64,000 nucleotides of DNA from Alteromonadales bacterium alter-6D02 (GTDB lineage: Bacteria; Pseudomonadota; Gammaproteobacteria; Enterobacterales; Psychrobiaceae). The DNA lies in assembly GCA_002835545.1 (NCBI GenBank), contig PIZK01000010.1, positions 153,155-217,154 of the forward strand. Reading direction: 5' to 3'. Positions 28,101 through 37,267 of this stretch are shown in pieces (within the stretch, counting starts at the first letter, position 1; each line of letters starts with the position of its first letter). The position numbers and the translations under genes were made by a program. The notes below the pieces were generated by a model that saw only the letters and a list, made by a program, of their open reading frames with translations, was not told the DNA's origin and made no database searches.

Positions 28101-31100
28101 TTCTACAGTATAACGAGTACTGCCTAGTAGGTTAATACTCGGGCTAAAGGTGATTGTGTCATTTGTGACGACATAATCACCAGGAATAGTTATGCCTCCA
28201 CCCTTAACTGGTGGCGCAGATCGAACATCCACTGCTTCATCATAAACCATGACGATTTGATCCAGACTGGTGACTACGTCGGTGGCCGTATGTGCTGGTG
28301 ATATACTGATAAGACTCGGGCCAGAGGCATCTGGATCGGTTGATGCAGAAGTCGTAAAGTTGATGCTATATGGGGTAATGTTATTACCAGCGTAGTCACA
28401 GATTCCATCAAGAGTGACGGTATAAGCGGTTGATACATCAAACCCTGAAACTGAGGTTATGATAATGGTTTTACGATCGCTGTCGAGCACAGCATTGAAA
28501 TCATGATTAACCGCGCCAGATGCGACCGAGACGCCATTAGTGAGATTGCACGAATCACTCAATGGTTCGTTCAATGTTAATAATACTCTACCGTTAACTG
28601 GTACCATGGAATTACCATCTAAGAAGTTGGTCGCAGACACTGCTGGCGCCGCATCATCTTCTGTGGTACCCGTGGTGAAGTAACGATAGTTATTCTGGGC
28701 GACTATATTACCGGAAAGATCGGTAAGGTAAGGTGAATATCCTACATAGAGGTAATGGCGTGTATTACTTTCCAGTGGTTGCTCTGGAATGAACTGCAGG
28801 GTCAAGCCATCATTGGATAGTAACCAAGTTCCAGGCACATTAAGCCCAGTTGTGTTATTCCATAGATAGAAACTATTTTTATCTACAGTGGTTGAGTCGA
28901 TACGTTCATTAAAGGTAACTTCTAATAATGGATTTAGTGGGACATTTTGCGTATTGTTCACAGGAATGCTCCAGCGAGTAATAGCTCCCTTAATTAAATC
29001 AACACTATCACCTGAACTAAAGTTAATAACAAGCTCACCTTCTTGAGTATTACCGCTGGTATCTCTCATGCCATTAATGCGTAATTGATAATCACTCATT
29101 GAGGATAGTAGCTGTTTTGGCACAATATTTATGGTTGTTCGACCACGAATAAGATTGATATTAACCCCAACCTCTTCACCTGCGGCATTTTGTAAGCTAA
29201 CACCTGATAAGTTCAGTGGGTTTAAAGGTTCATCAAATTGAACGTTTAATCGAACATTAGTGGAGATTCCTGTTTCGCCATCATTGATTGTTGTCGTGAT
29301 AATTGAAGGGGCTGTAGCGTCAGACTCCGTTCCAGTGGTGAAGTAACGATAATGATTGCCTAAATTGTTGCCACTTAAATCTCGCATGCCATAGGCATAT
29401 TGATAGTAGCGGCGAAGCACGAGCAGAGGCTCTGTTGGTATGACTATTAAGTGTTTACCATTAGCAGATAGCTCGAATGTAGATGGCACATTTAAACCCG
29501 TTACACTATCCCAAATATAGATGCCCGAAGAGGTTGCACTATTTGGATCGATAGGTTCACTAAAACGCCATTCAAAGACTGGGTTTAAAGCAACGTCTTG
29601 TTGATTTTGGCTTATCGCCGTGTCTAACACTGTTGGAGCAGTAAAGTCTGGACCGTTGGCTGTGGTAAAGGTTGTAGATTGAGGCACGATTCCATTGCCA
29701 GCTAAGTCAACCATCAATGGCGCTGGTTCAGTATGCTCAGCGAGCGGTGCTAAAGGTGCTGGTAGTTCATATTTAACCACTTTGTTTGTTTCGCTAAACT
29801 GTGGATTAACTGCAAGTTGATAATCAAAGGAGATAGGGTTCATTTGTTCATCATAACGCACTGAGAACAATGTGTTGATGCCGACGGCTTCTTCTCCTAC
29901 AGGCGGGCTCATCACTTCAACGATTGGCTGTCTGTCATCAAGCTCAGAATCAGCATCGGTATGGAAGTAGGTTGCATAATCACTGGCAATGTTATCACCA
30001 TCAGTGTCTAAAATATCAACGCCAAACCAGAGATAGTACTGATTATCGGCGACAAGTGGTTCGACAGGGGTGACTTTGATCACCTTGCCAGTACTATCTA
30101 GACTCGTTGTGATTGGCAGCTCAACCCAACCACCAGTAACATCAGATAAAGTGACGGTAGCATCAGTCAGGCTAGATTCATCTATTTCTTCTGTAAATCT
30201 AGCAAGTAACACTGGATTAAGAGGTGTTCCACGGCTTCCATTGTTTGGATAATAGGCTGTTGGGTAAGCTCTGTCTCCAATGTTATCAATACTGACCCCC
30301 ATATTGAAGTAACCGTTGTAGGCATGAACTGGGTTACCAGAGTCATCCATTAAGTTGTTGTTCCAGTACACTTGAACTAATGCACCTTCGGTAAAATTAG
30401 TTGCTTTGGACACTTTAATGGTTCGTCCATCACCAACAAGGGAAATATCAACATCAACGAGTACACCATTCTCCGCGAGGTGGAAACTCTCCTCAAGTGT
30501 TGAACTATCCATAACATCATTGGTATAAAAATAAACGTCACTCATATTTAACCAGCCACCAGAACCATTAGCAGGTACTTGTCGAATAATACTTGGGCGT
30601 GTTACATCTGTATCAAATACACCTGTAGTAAACGAGCTTACAAATGGCGCTATTGCATTTCCTGATAGATCCGTTACTGCATCGGTCATGACGACACTAA
30701 TTAATGATGAGTGTGGAAGTGAAGCGGTTAATGTCACCTGACGGCCATCTGCAGAGCGGAAAATACTGCTATTAATGATGCTGCCATTAGAATAAATAGC
30801 AATATTATTGCTAATGAGTGTGCCAATGTTCATCGGCTCATCAAAGGTTAAAACAATAGGTTGAGATGGGTTGGTATCCATCGCGCCATTATTTGGCGAC
30901 ATGACCTGCACTGTTGGGGTAATAATATCTGTTGTTGCTTGTGTATCAAAATATCTTGTACCTCCGTATCTTGTATTACCAGCCAAATCAGCAACATTGT
31001 AATACAGACCTGCGGTATAGCGAGTTTCACCTAAAAGGTTAATGCTCGGAGTGAAAGTTATAGTACTACCGTCAACGACATAGTCACCCGGCAGTGTAAT

Positions 31101-32600
31101 GCCTGCTCCAGTGATCGGTGGCATCGAGCGGATATCAATATTTTCGTCATATTCCATAACAACAGTTGTGGTGACTGATACGTCAGTTGCTGTATGGGCT
31201 GGAGTAATACTAACTAACGATGGGCCTGTAGTGTCATTTGTTTCAACATCTGTTGTGGTAAATGACATGGTAAATTCACTTAATGCGTTGCCCGCATAGT
31301 CACACAGGCCAGCAACTGAAAGTTGGTAAGTTGTCTCGGTATCAAATGGTTCTTCCCCCATGATAGTGATAGTTCTACGATCATTGGCTAATGAGGCTGT
31401 GACCGGGGTAGGGGTTTCTCCTGTCATTAATTGTATAGAGTCCGCTAAAGAACATGCATCACTTATCGGTTGATCAAGGGTGATAATGACTTTGCCATTA
31501 ATTGGCATAATGGTATTTCCATCAAGCATATTAAGCGATGATACTTCAGGCGCAGTAGAATCTTCAGCGTAGCCAGTGGTGAAGTATCTATAACGATTCT
31601 GCGCCACTATGTTTCCTGCAAAGTCCGTGAAATATGGTGAGTAACCAACATAGAAGTAGTAACGTCTATTTTCTCGTAATAAATCGTCTGGAACCAAGGT
31701 TAGGGTTGTACCATCCTCTGAAATGGTTCTTGTTGCACTAATTCTTAATCCTGTGGAATTATCCCATAAATATAAGGAGTTAGAGTTAAGTGTTGTCGGG
31801 TCGATTGGTTCAGATAAGGTGACAGAAAGTATTGGGTTAAGTGGGACGTCTTGGGTGTTGTTGACAGGTATGCTCCAAATTGAGTCACTGCCTGTTGTCG
31901 TGTCACTTTCTTCGCCCGTGGTAAATGACACTTGATAAGAATTAGCCAGTAAATTTCCACTTGAGTCTTGTACGCCATCGATTAGGAAAACGAAATCTTC
32001 ATTGGGGTCAAGGTTTGTGATTGGACTTAAAATAACTCTTCGACGGTCAGAGCTAATGTCTCGTGTCACTGCAATTTGAACCCCTAACGCTGTTTGTAAT
32101 TGAATTTGTTGTAAATACAATGCATTAATTGGTTCATCAAATAACACAGCTAACTTAGCATTAATAGGAAGGTCAGTGGCGCCATCATCAATTGTGGTAC
32201 TGATGATTTCTGGCCCTGTCCCATCGGGCTCAAATGAAGTATCAAAATAACGACTAGTCCCTATTAATGCGTTACCAAATAAGTCTAATATACCGGTTGT
32301 GATATAAACGTAATGGCGTCGGCCGACCAAGAACGGAACGTTAGGTGTAAAAGTAATTGCAGACTTATTATCTGCAACTTGTAAGACTCCTCCAATACGT
32401 TGCCCGCTGGACTGATCGATCACGTACATGGTGTCTTCAGTTACGGTAGTCGGGTCGATTGGCTCGTTGAGAATGACGGTGACAAGTGAATTAACAGGTA
32501 TTTCCGTTGAGCCATTCAGCGGGCTAATGTCAATGACGGTTGGGCGTTCTAAATCAACACAATTTCCCGTTGTGAACGTAGATGTGAATTCGGTGGCTAA
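25116..32600 (-). repeat. Higher-order repeat of about 2.9 kb in the giant gene
   Basis: The same nine-domain module recurs. Equivalent points lie at 31865, 28961 and 26048 (the IPVNNTQxVPLNP unit), spacing 2904 and 2913 bases. Reading in the gene direction there are the last two or three domains of a superunit, two full superunits, then the first three domains of a third. The DNA is diverged by many substitutions, so the duplication is old but still in frame and nearly fixed in length. Confidence 0.88.
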
Positions 32601-35444
32601 TACATTACCAGCCTCATCTTTGACGCCGGCAACCTTGATAGTGTAATCACTGTTATCTTGTAGTAGTCCTGTCGGGCTAAAGAGGATTTCAGTGTTGCTA
32701 GAAATTAAGCTTAAAGAGCCGTCAGTGGCAGTCGCCCCATCTTTTAATAACATTAAACTATCGGCCGTGATGGAGTTGCGTAATACTCCTTCGTTAAAGG
32801 TCACGGTAATCGATTGATTTTCACAAATATCAAGTGCTTCATTTAACGGGTCAACTAAACTAACTAAAGGCGCGGTAATATCAGGGTTTAATGGGTCTGT
32901 TCCTGCGGCAACTTCTGCGCCATCAGTCCGCTCATCATCATCTGAATCTGAGTCATTCGGGTCAGTGCCGATATTTATTTCATCGCCGTCAGGTAACCCA
33001 TCGTTATCGCTATCAGGATCTTCTGGATCGGTGAACCAAGTAAATACTTCTTCGTTATCGCCAAGCCCATCATTATCACCATCTGGTTCGATTGAAAGTA
33101 AGGTGACTTGGTTTTCAATGTTGTTCCCAAAGTCGACGGCTTCAACAAGAATGTTTAATGTGTCTGAGTCGTCAGGCACCAGAACAGGAGCTTCATAAGG
33201 TCGGGTGGTATCGGTTAGTAAAAGTGTACCATTGACAGTAAAGTTAACGGCAGCGACAGCGACGTCGTCTGACGCTTCAACGCGAACCAGCACTCGACTA
33301 TTTTCAACAACCACCCCTCCATCAAGTGGAGCGATTATCTCAACAGTTGGTGCTATTCCTTGATTGTCATCAAGTACACGATATTGTGATATATAGAGCT
33401 TATTACTGCCTGTTGAATATGCAAAGGCCGCATCGAGTGACAGGCCCACGGCATCCCGATCACCAAACTCTCTGATGTCGATAACGCCTTGAAATATCGA
33501 ATTTAACGGATCAAAGATATTAACGTAAGGAACTGCATTGACAAATAATATATCGGAGAAGAAAGCTAAACCATTGGTTAATTCAACGTCAGATGGATAA
33601 AACCGACTATCACTACCGACTATGGAGGGTTTTAAAGGGTCAGAAATATCAACGACTTTATAACCACAGGTGTAACATGCCACATAGGCATAATCACCGT
33701 CCATTACGACGGCGCGAACATTACCGATATTAATACTCCCTAAGCGCATAGGTGAGCTAGGATCGGTTATATCGGCAATGATGATTGAAGAAGAACTGGC
33801 TATCACTGCTCTATCATTTTGAGCATCAATACCGATGACATTACCTAACCCTTCTAACTTAGCCAGGCTAAAGGGGGTTGTATTGTCGTTAACATCTATG
33901 ATCTCCATGCCGCCGCTACCATTGGCGACAAAAAGTAAACCGTTTTGTACTGCCAAATCTACGGCGTTACCAGCAGTTTTGATGTTAGATATAAGTGCTG
34001 GCTCTAATGGATTGCTCACATTGATAATGTCGATTCCACTAGCTCCCGCAGCGACATAAGCTGTCATTCCGACAACTTTAACATCCACAGCACTGCCAGT
34101 TATGGCCTGAGTTGCAACTAGCTCAGGTGTTTCTTTTACGCTGGTGTTTACGATGTGCAAGCCACCTGTACCAGCGGCAATATACACATAGTCACCTTGA
34201 ACGTCAGTATCGTGGCCATTGCCAGTGAATGTCAGTGAAGCAATCCCAACAGGTTGAAAGCTTTCAACCGTTACAGGAATATCAAGAGATAGGTCAAATA
34301 GGCTAACGGTGACTGTGGCGTTACCTTCAGCCCCACCAAAAATTTCACCATCACTTAAACCAAAACTAACGATACTGAGATCAGATGAACTATAGGCTGT
34401 ACCATTCCCCTTTGCGGTCACATCAAGTTGTGATCCATCGAGTATTGTGGCCATGACTGTTAATTGCGTGCTGACTTCACTATCAATACCATTAAAAGTC
34501 ATGACAACATTGGTTGGCGTTGCAGAAATTGAGACGATAGCGTCTTCAAAGTTATTACTGCTGTTATCACTTGGATCTGAGCCTGTCGTAATTTCAACAG
34601 AATCAGATAAACCATCACCGTCACTATCTGATAGTAGAGGGTTAGTAATAAAGCCATCGTCACCTTCGATTATTTCTTCGCCATCTTTTATTCCATCATC
34701 ATCACTATCGGCTTTAGTTAAATCGGTGCCGGCATTATATTCATCTAGTGCACTTAGACCGTCGCCATCAATATCTTCAAACGCATCTGCAGGGTCGTTG
34801 GGATCGAGACCATTTGAAGTTTCATAATCATCGGGTAAACCGTCACCATCCTGATCACCGGTAAAGCTGATTCGGACCAGCCGCGTGGCAATAAGGCCGT
34901 CTTTATCTGCACTTATTAGTGACTGACCGCTACCTGTGGCAGTGAGTAAACCGTTAGCATTGACAGAAACAACGCCTGTATTGGAGCTGGTATAGTTTAT
35001 TCCAGAACCGCTATTGGTGACATCGTCGGTCAAACCATCAGGGTAGGTGGCTGTTACTTGTAATTGAAAGTTTTGCCCAAGTGAAGTGAGCGTAATTTGA
35101 TTTGATGAGAAAAAGCTTAAGTCAGCAGGAACGGGTTCTTGCTCGGCAAACATTATGTCACCAACCGGGGTAATACCATTGGTGATTAGATTGAAGTAAC
35201 CGGATTGACCAGACGACGTGCTTCCATCTTCATTGATACAAGTCGCACGGGCTTTGACAGCCCCTTGATTAGAGGGCACATTAGGGAGTGACCACCCCCC
35301 ATTGGATGCAACTTGGATCGTGCGATTGAGTATATTAATAACACACTTGTCATTAAGTTCAACGGCAAATGAATGAGAAGATAAAGCAATACTTAACGAA
35401 GTCAAAATCGTAAACACTGCTTTGATTTTATTTAGATTATTCAT
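25116..35444 (-). CDS. Giant exported Ig-like repeat protein (putative surface adhesin)
   Basis: 3442 residues. Sec signal peptide (hydrophobic core about 9-22, cleavage near SHSFA). Residues about 135-190 resemble a Big_2 Ig domain. Two blocks of Asp-rich thrombospondin type 3-like repeats (DxDGDGLxD; about 195-295 and 790-865) should bind calcium. Between them, about 395-695, is a set of LVIVD-like beta-propeller repeats (DVKVVGMTAYVAAGASGIDI style). From about 870 to the end there are about 24 SbsA-like Ig (Big_5) domains, each about 108 residues with DxxGNxL and FTT ends. These repeat in a nine-domain superunit of about 970 residues. No sortase, GlyGly-CTERM, RTX or autotransporter end was seen, so export and retention routes are open. 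Likely cell-surface filament or adhesin. Confidence 0.88.
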   Translation of the reverse strand: MNNLNKIKAVFTILTSLSIALSSHSFAVELNDKCVINILNRTIQVASNGGWSLPNVPSNQGAVKARATCINEDGSTSSGQSGYFNLITNGITPVGDIMFAEQEPVPADLSFFSSNQITLTSLGQNFQLQVTATYPDGLTDDVTNSGSGINYTSSNTGVVSVNANGLLTATGSGQSLISADKDGLIATRLVRISFTGDQDGDGLPDDYETSNGLDPNDPADAFEDIDGDGLSALDEYNAGTDLTKADSDDDGIKDGEEIIEGDDGFITNPLLSDSDGDGLSDSVEITTGSDPSDNSSNNFEDAIVSISATPTNVVMTFNGIDSEVSTQLTVMATILDGSQLDVTAKGNGTAYSSSDLSIVSFGLSDGEIFGGAEGNATVTVSLFDLSLDIPVTVESFQPVGIASLTFTGNGHDTDVQGDYVYIAAGTGGLHIVNTSVKETPELVATQAITGSAVDVKVVGMTAYVAAGASGIDIINVSNPLEPALISNIKTAGNAVDLAVQNGLLFVANGSGGMEIIDVNDNTTPFSLAKLEGLGNVIGIDAQNDRAVIASSSSIIIADITDPSSPMRLGSINIGNVRAVVMDGDYAYVACYTCGYKVVDISDPLKPSIVGSDSRFYPSDVELTNGLAFFSDILFVNAVPYVNIFDPLNSIFQGVIDIREFGDRDAVGLSLDAAFAYSTGSNKLYISQYRVLDDNQGIAPTVEIIAPLDGGVVVENSRVLVRVEASDDVAVAAVNFTVNGTLLLTDTTRPYEAPVLVPDDSDTLNILVEAVDFGNNIENQVTLLSIEPDGDNDGLGDNEEVFTWFTDPEDPDSDNDGLPDGDEINIGTDPNDSDSDDDERTDGAEVAAGTDPLNPDITAPLVSLVDPLNEALDICENQSITVTFNEGVLRNSITADSLMLLKDGATATDGSLSLISSNTEILFSPTGLLQDNSDYTIKVAGVKDEAGNVLATEFTSTFTTGNCVDLERPTVIDISPLNGSTEIPVNSLVTVILNEPIDPTTVTEDTMYVIDQSSGQRIGGVLQVADNKSAITFTPNVPFLVGRRHYVYITTGILDLFGNALIGTSRYFDTSFEPDGTGPEIISTTIDDGATDLPINAKLAVLFDEPINALYLQQIQLQTALGVQIAVTRDISSDRRRVILSPITNLDPNEDFVFLIDGVQDSSGNLLANSYQVSFTTGEESDTTTGSDSIWSIPVNNTQDVPLNPILSVTLSEPIDPTTLNSNSLYLWDNSTGLRISATRTISEDGTTLTLVPDDLLRENRRYYFYVGYSPYFTDFAGNIVAQNRYRYFTTGYAEDSTAPEVSSLNMLDGNTIMPINGKVIITLDQPISDACSLADSIQLMTGETPTPVTASLANDRRTITIMGEEPFDTETTYQLSVAGLCDYAGNALSEFTMSFTTTDVETNDTTGPSLVSITPAHTATDVSVTTTVVMEYDENIDIRSMPPITGAGITLPGDYVVDGSTITFTPSINLLGETRYTAGLYYNVADLAGNTRYGGTRYFDTQATTDIITPTVQVMSPNNGAMDTNPSQPIVLTFDEPMNIGTLISNNIAIYSNGSIINSSIFRSADGRQVTLTASLPHSSLISVVMTDAVTDLSGNAIAPFVSSFTTGVFDTDVTRPSIIRQVPANGSGGWLNMSDVYFYTNDVMDSSTLEESFHLAENGVLVDVDISLVGDGRTIKVSKATNFTEGALVQVYWNNNLMDDSGNPVHAYNGYFNMGVSIDNIGDRAYPTAYYPNNGSRGTPLNPVLLARFTEEIDESSLTDATVTLSDVTGGWVELPITTSLDSTGKVIKVTPVEPLVADNQYYLWFGVDILDTDGDNIASDYATYFHTDADSELDDRQPIVEVMSPPVGEEAVGINTLFSVRYDEQMNPISFDYQLAVNPQFSETNKVVKYELPAPLAPLAEHTEPAPLMVDLAGNGIVPQSTTFTTANGPDFTAPTVLDTAISQNQQDVALNPVFEWRFSEPIDPNSATSSGIYIWDSVTGLNVPSTFELSANGKHLIVIPTEPLLVLRRYYQYAYGMRDLSGNNLGNHYRYFTTGTESDATAPSIITTTINDGETGISTNVRLNVQFDEPLNPLNLSGVSLQNAAGEEVGVNINLIRGRTTINIVPKQLLSSMSDYQLRINGMRDTSGNTQEGELVINFSSGDSVDLIKGAITRWSIPVNNTQNVPLNPLLEVTFNERIDSTTVDKNSFYLWNNTTGLNVPGTWLLSNDGLTLQFIPEQPLESNTRHYLYVGYSPYLTDLSGNIVAQNNYRYFTTGTTEDDAAPAVSATNFLDGNSMVPVNGRVLLTLNEPLSDSCNLTNGVSVASGAVNHDFNAVLDSDRKTIIITSVSGFDVSTAYTVTLDGICDYAGNNITPYSINFTTSASTDPDASGPSLISISPAHTATDVVTSLDQIVMVYDEAVDVRSAPPVKGGGITIPGDYVVTNDTITFSPSINLLGSTRYTVELYYNVPDLAGNTRWGSTKYFETAVAADTVAPTITAISPASDATDTSPTQSIVINFSEPMAAGSLVRNNIALFHNGAVINPTIFRSADGQQLTLTASLPQNALISVVLNDGVTDLSGNSLTPYVSSFTTGIIDNDNARPRIISQVPSNGSTGWTDLDAITLYSSEPLDSTSLDNGLTIEEDGVLTEASLSLSGDNRVMTITKEGGFTPGKRTTFYLNTNITDQSDNPLHNYSGSIVMADISDGTGSRPYPTAYYPNSGSRGTPLNPILLTSFTEEIDASSLSSTTVTLSDVTNDWAALSVSISLDASGKIIQVTPDEELVPENQYYLWFSVDILDTDGDNLASNYATYFNTFADSAVDDSQPSVSAMSPPSGEDGVGINAQFSVRFDEPVNSLSFDVATNNKVNVQFSEDNTVVKYNHRTPLAPSTEITETIDAVTDLAGNIVIPSSATFNTASGPDFINPTVIDTALFNNQQNVPTTPQIEWIFSEPIDFVSATNSGIYIWNNNTGENVGSSWELSPDGKRLTVVPDEALESGSRHYTYAYSMRDLSGNNLGNHYRYFTVGFDEDTLGPLVQSSTVFDGQTNVPTNVKLKVRYNEILNPIRMPFVSLKDSADQVIPVNVSLTRGRTLLNITPKQLLTPNTSYTLDVSGVEDISGNAQETDLALTFVTGETVDLATSGIQTWSIPVNNTQNVPLNPLLEVTFNERVDRTTVDENSFRLWNNTTGLNIAGTWALSADGLRLGFSPAEALDENTRHYLYVGYSPYLTDMAGNLIAQNNYRYFTTGDTTDTTNPMINKTSIADGNTTMPVNGQIVLVMDQPLSDACLYSDNIVLKTGGANVDINIALASDRKTITITGKENFTVDTLYDLSVITLCDYAGNELTGDVLSFTTIASDIEDTSGPTLVSITPAHTASDVAITSTVVIEYQEPVDMRSAPAIKAGSVVVEGTYSVVGNTITFTPAEDLANGTTYTVELYRNVPDFTGRTVYGGTKTFTTVE

Positions 35445-35570
35445 AACTAAGTTACCGTTTTAACGTATACATAGAATAAAAAATCAGTAAGCTTTGGTTT
35501 AATCGATGGACAATATATTCAAATGATTATTCATCAATTATTAAGGTTTGTTTAATTCATAAACCAACAG

Positions 35571-36026
35571 CTATAACCACTGTGAAATCTCTTCTTTTAC
35601 TCGAATATTACGTTCTACATTACCGAAACAAATATCTGAATCGACGATCGCTTGCTTTTGACCGTCAATAACAAGGTAAATTGCGCCTCCACGGGCGTAT
35701 TGTCCTCTTCCGTAAACCATTTCAACAGACTCTATATCTGTTAAAGAAAACCGCTGCTCTTTAGTACCCAAAATACTCTTAACGACTAATATCGCTTGAT
35801 TGTTTTGTTTATTAAGCGACAGTTTTTTATGCTTTTGAATAATCATTCCGATTAAACAAATTGAAGAGAAGATAAAATAGTCAACTGCTTTTAGTTGTTT
35901 TGCTTGTTCAACAAGTAGTACCGCTGACCAAAAAATTAATAGAAATAGTACACACAAACCAAAGACGCATTTTGGAAATGAACTGACCATGAACTGTGTT
36001 GTGTCTTTTTCTATTGTTACTGCCAT
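35571..36026 (-). CDS. Two-helix membrane protein, unknown
   Basis: 151 residues. Two membrane segments (about 18-39 and 48-63) then a cytoplasmic domain of about 85 residues (NNQAILVVKSILGTKEQRFSL, IESVEMVYGRGQYARGG; shown as shorter motifs) with the alternating strand look of PH-like YdbT/bPH domains. That resemblance is weak. GAGAAGAA precedes the ATG. It sits in the minus-strand block between the paralogous small exported proteins and the giant gene. Confidence 0.68.
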   Translation of the reverse strand: MAVTIEKDTTQFMVSSFPKCVFGLCVLFLLIFWSAVLLVEQAKQLKAVDYFIFSSICLIGMIIQKHKKLSLNKQNNQAILVVKSILGTKEQRFSLTDIESVEMVYGRGQYARGGAIYLVIDGQKQAIVDSDICFGNVERNIRVKEEISQWL

Positions 36027-36041
36027 AACATTATTTCTTCT

Positions 36042-36614
36042 CTATGACTTAATGATGTTGTTTTTTAACTTTTTATAGAGCAACGAATCCATAAACGGTT
36101 GGTCTATTCGCCAACGGTTATTTTCAAGTGTAAATGGGAGCAAATAATACTCAGATGCACTGTTTTTTAGCTCCACACCAATTAATACTCGCTGCCCTAA
36201 AACAATAAAGTCTTGTAACTGAGCAACCGTGTTTTTGTTGAAGCGACCCTTCCAATAATGGAAGGTACGTTGGGCTTTATTTATCGCTAACTTTTGTGTC
36301 CAGTCTTGCTGCGTTTCAATGCTCCATAGACTTAACCACCATTCAAAATCGTCGGCAAGAATAGCGGATAGAAAGTGAACTAGTTGTGTATCCGGCCCAT
36401 TGTTAATATCAATAGATTCAGTGATAAAGTCAGATAAAATCACATTTTGATATTTTTGATGGTGAAAAATAAATTCTTGAGTGTAGGTAAATGTTTTTTC
36501 GCCTTGATCATTATATTTACGCTCAATACTTTGTGCGGTCGATGACCACAGTACTAACGTTGATATTGCGATTAACATTACAAGAGAAAGATAATTCTTA
36601 GCTAAATTATTCAT
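36042..36614 (-). CDS. Exported protein, paralogue of the preceding gene, unknown
   Basis: 190 residues with an N-terminal hydrophobic segment (about 8-27) that looks like a signal peptide (STAQS site). The mature part shares a layout with the 209-residue neighbour: a WWLSLW motif near residue 90, a YWKGRF stretch near 122, an I-V-L-G strand, then a Leu-Pro-Phe/Val strand and a WRID close (WWLDTW, YWEKVW, YLDLPVV, WLVSLD in the neighbour). This indicates tandem gene duplication and divergence. No family recognised. Start overlaps the stop of the neighbour by 8 bases. Confidence 0.72.
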   Translation of the reverse strand: MNNLAKNYLSLVMLIAISTLVLWSSTAQSIERKYNDQGEKTFTYTQEFIFHHQKYQNVILSDFITESIDINNGPDTQLVHFLSAILADDFEWWLSLWSIETQQDWTQKLAINKAQRTFHYWKGRFNKNTVAQLQDFIVLGQRVLIGVELKNSASEYYLLPFTLENNRWRIDQPFMDSLLYKKLKNNIIKS

Positions 36615-37236
36615 AAATCACCTTCTCGGAATCAATGCCTTCAAGCCAAGGGCTAAACCGAAGTAGTGGGCTTTGTCTGAGGTCTAAACTTACTAACCAA
36701 TCATTACTTTCCTTTTTTAAAACAACAGGTAAATCGAGGTAACTTTCTTTACCATTAGGGTTAGAAACGTTATAAACCATCACAATGTAATCGTTGTAAA
36801 TCACTTTTTGTTTTAGCCGAATTTTTCTGCCGACAAACTTTTCTCGCCACACCTTTTCCCAGTAAGGTTGGTCAAGGCCTTTCTGTTGGTAATATTGCAG
36901 TGCTAGTTGTTTAGATGAAGGTTGCCAAGTATCTAACCACCATGAATAATTTACTGAGCTAATTGCGGACATTCTTGAAACAAAAGAGTCATCAGCAGAA
37001 TCCAATGAAGCATATTTACGTTGTACCAAATGAACCTGATTATGGCCTTTATGTGGAGTGTAAAGGTGATAATCAAATTGTGTTTCAACGATCAAACTTT
37101 TCTTTTCTGGCTCTGAAGCGGGGTATGTAGGAATAACCCATAGCAGTTCAGCTGCATGTGTTGAACGAGTCATCATGGTCAACATACAGGCCAACAATAG
37201 AATTAACATTTGAGAAAATACGGTCACTTGTTTCAA
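36607..37236 (-). CDS. Exported protein, paralogue of the next gene, unknown
   Basis: 209 residues, TTG start with a strong AAGGAGTG six bases upstream, no better ATG. Signal peptide core about 8-23, cleavage near THAAE. Shares WWLxxW, YWxxxW/F and YLxLPxxL motifs with the 190-residue protein that follows. Four bases-level coupling: the two genes overlap by 8 bases. It lies 31 bases after the lipoprotein gene, so it is part of the same transcription block. Function unknown. Confidence 0.72.
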   Translation of the reverse strand: MKQVTVFSQMLILLLACMLTMMTRSTHAAELLWVIPTYPASEPEKKSLIVETQFDYHLYTPHKGHNQVHLVQRKYASLDSADDSFVSRMSAISSVNYSWWLDTWQPSSKQLALQYYQQKGLDQPYWEKVWREKFVGRKIRLKQKVIYNDYIVMVYNVSNPNGKESYLDLPVVLKKESNDWLVSLDLRQSPLLRFSPWLEGIDSEKVIYE

Positions 37237-37267
37237 ATCTCACTCCTTAGATTATGTTGATTAAACA

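Noticed and set aside
34447..34827. 126-codon plus-strand frame
   Set aside because: Antisense to the calcium-type repeats of the giant gene.
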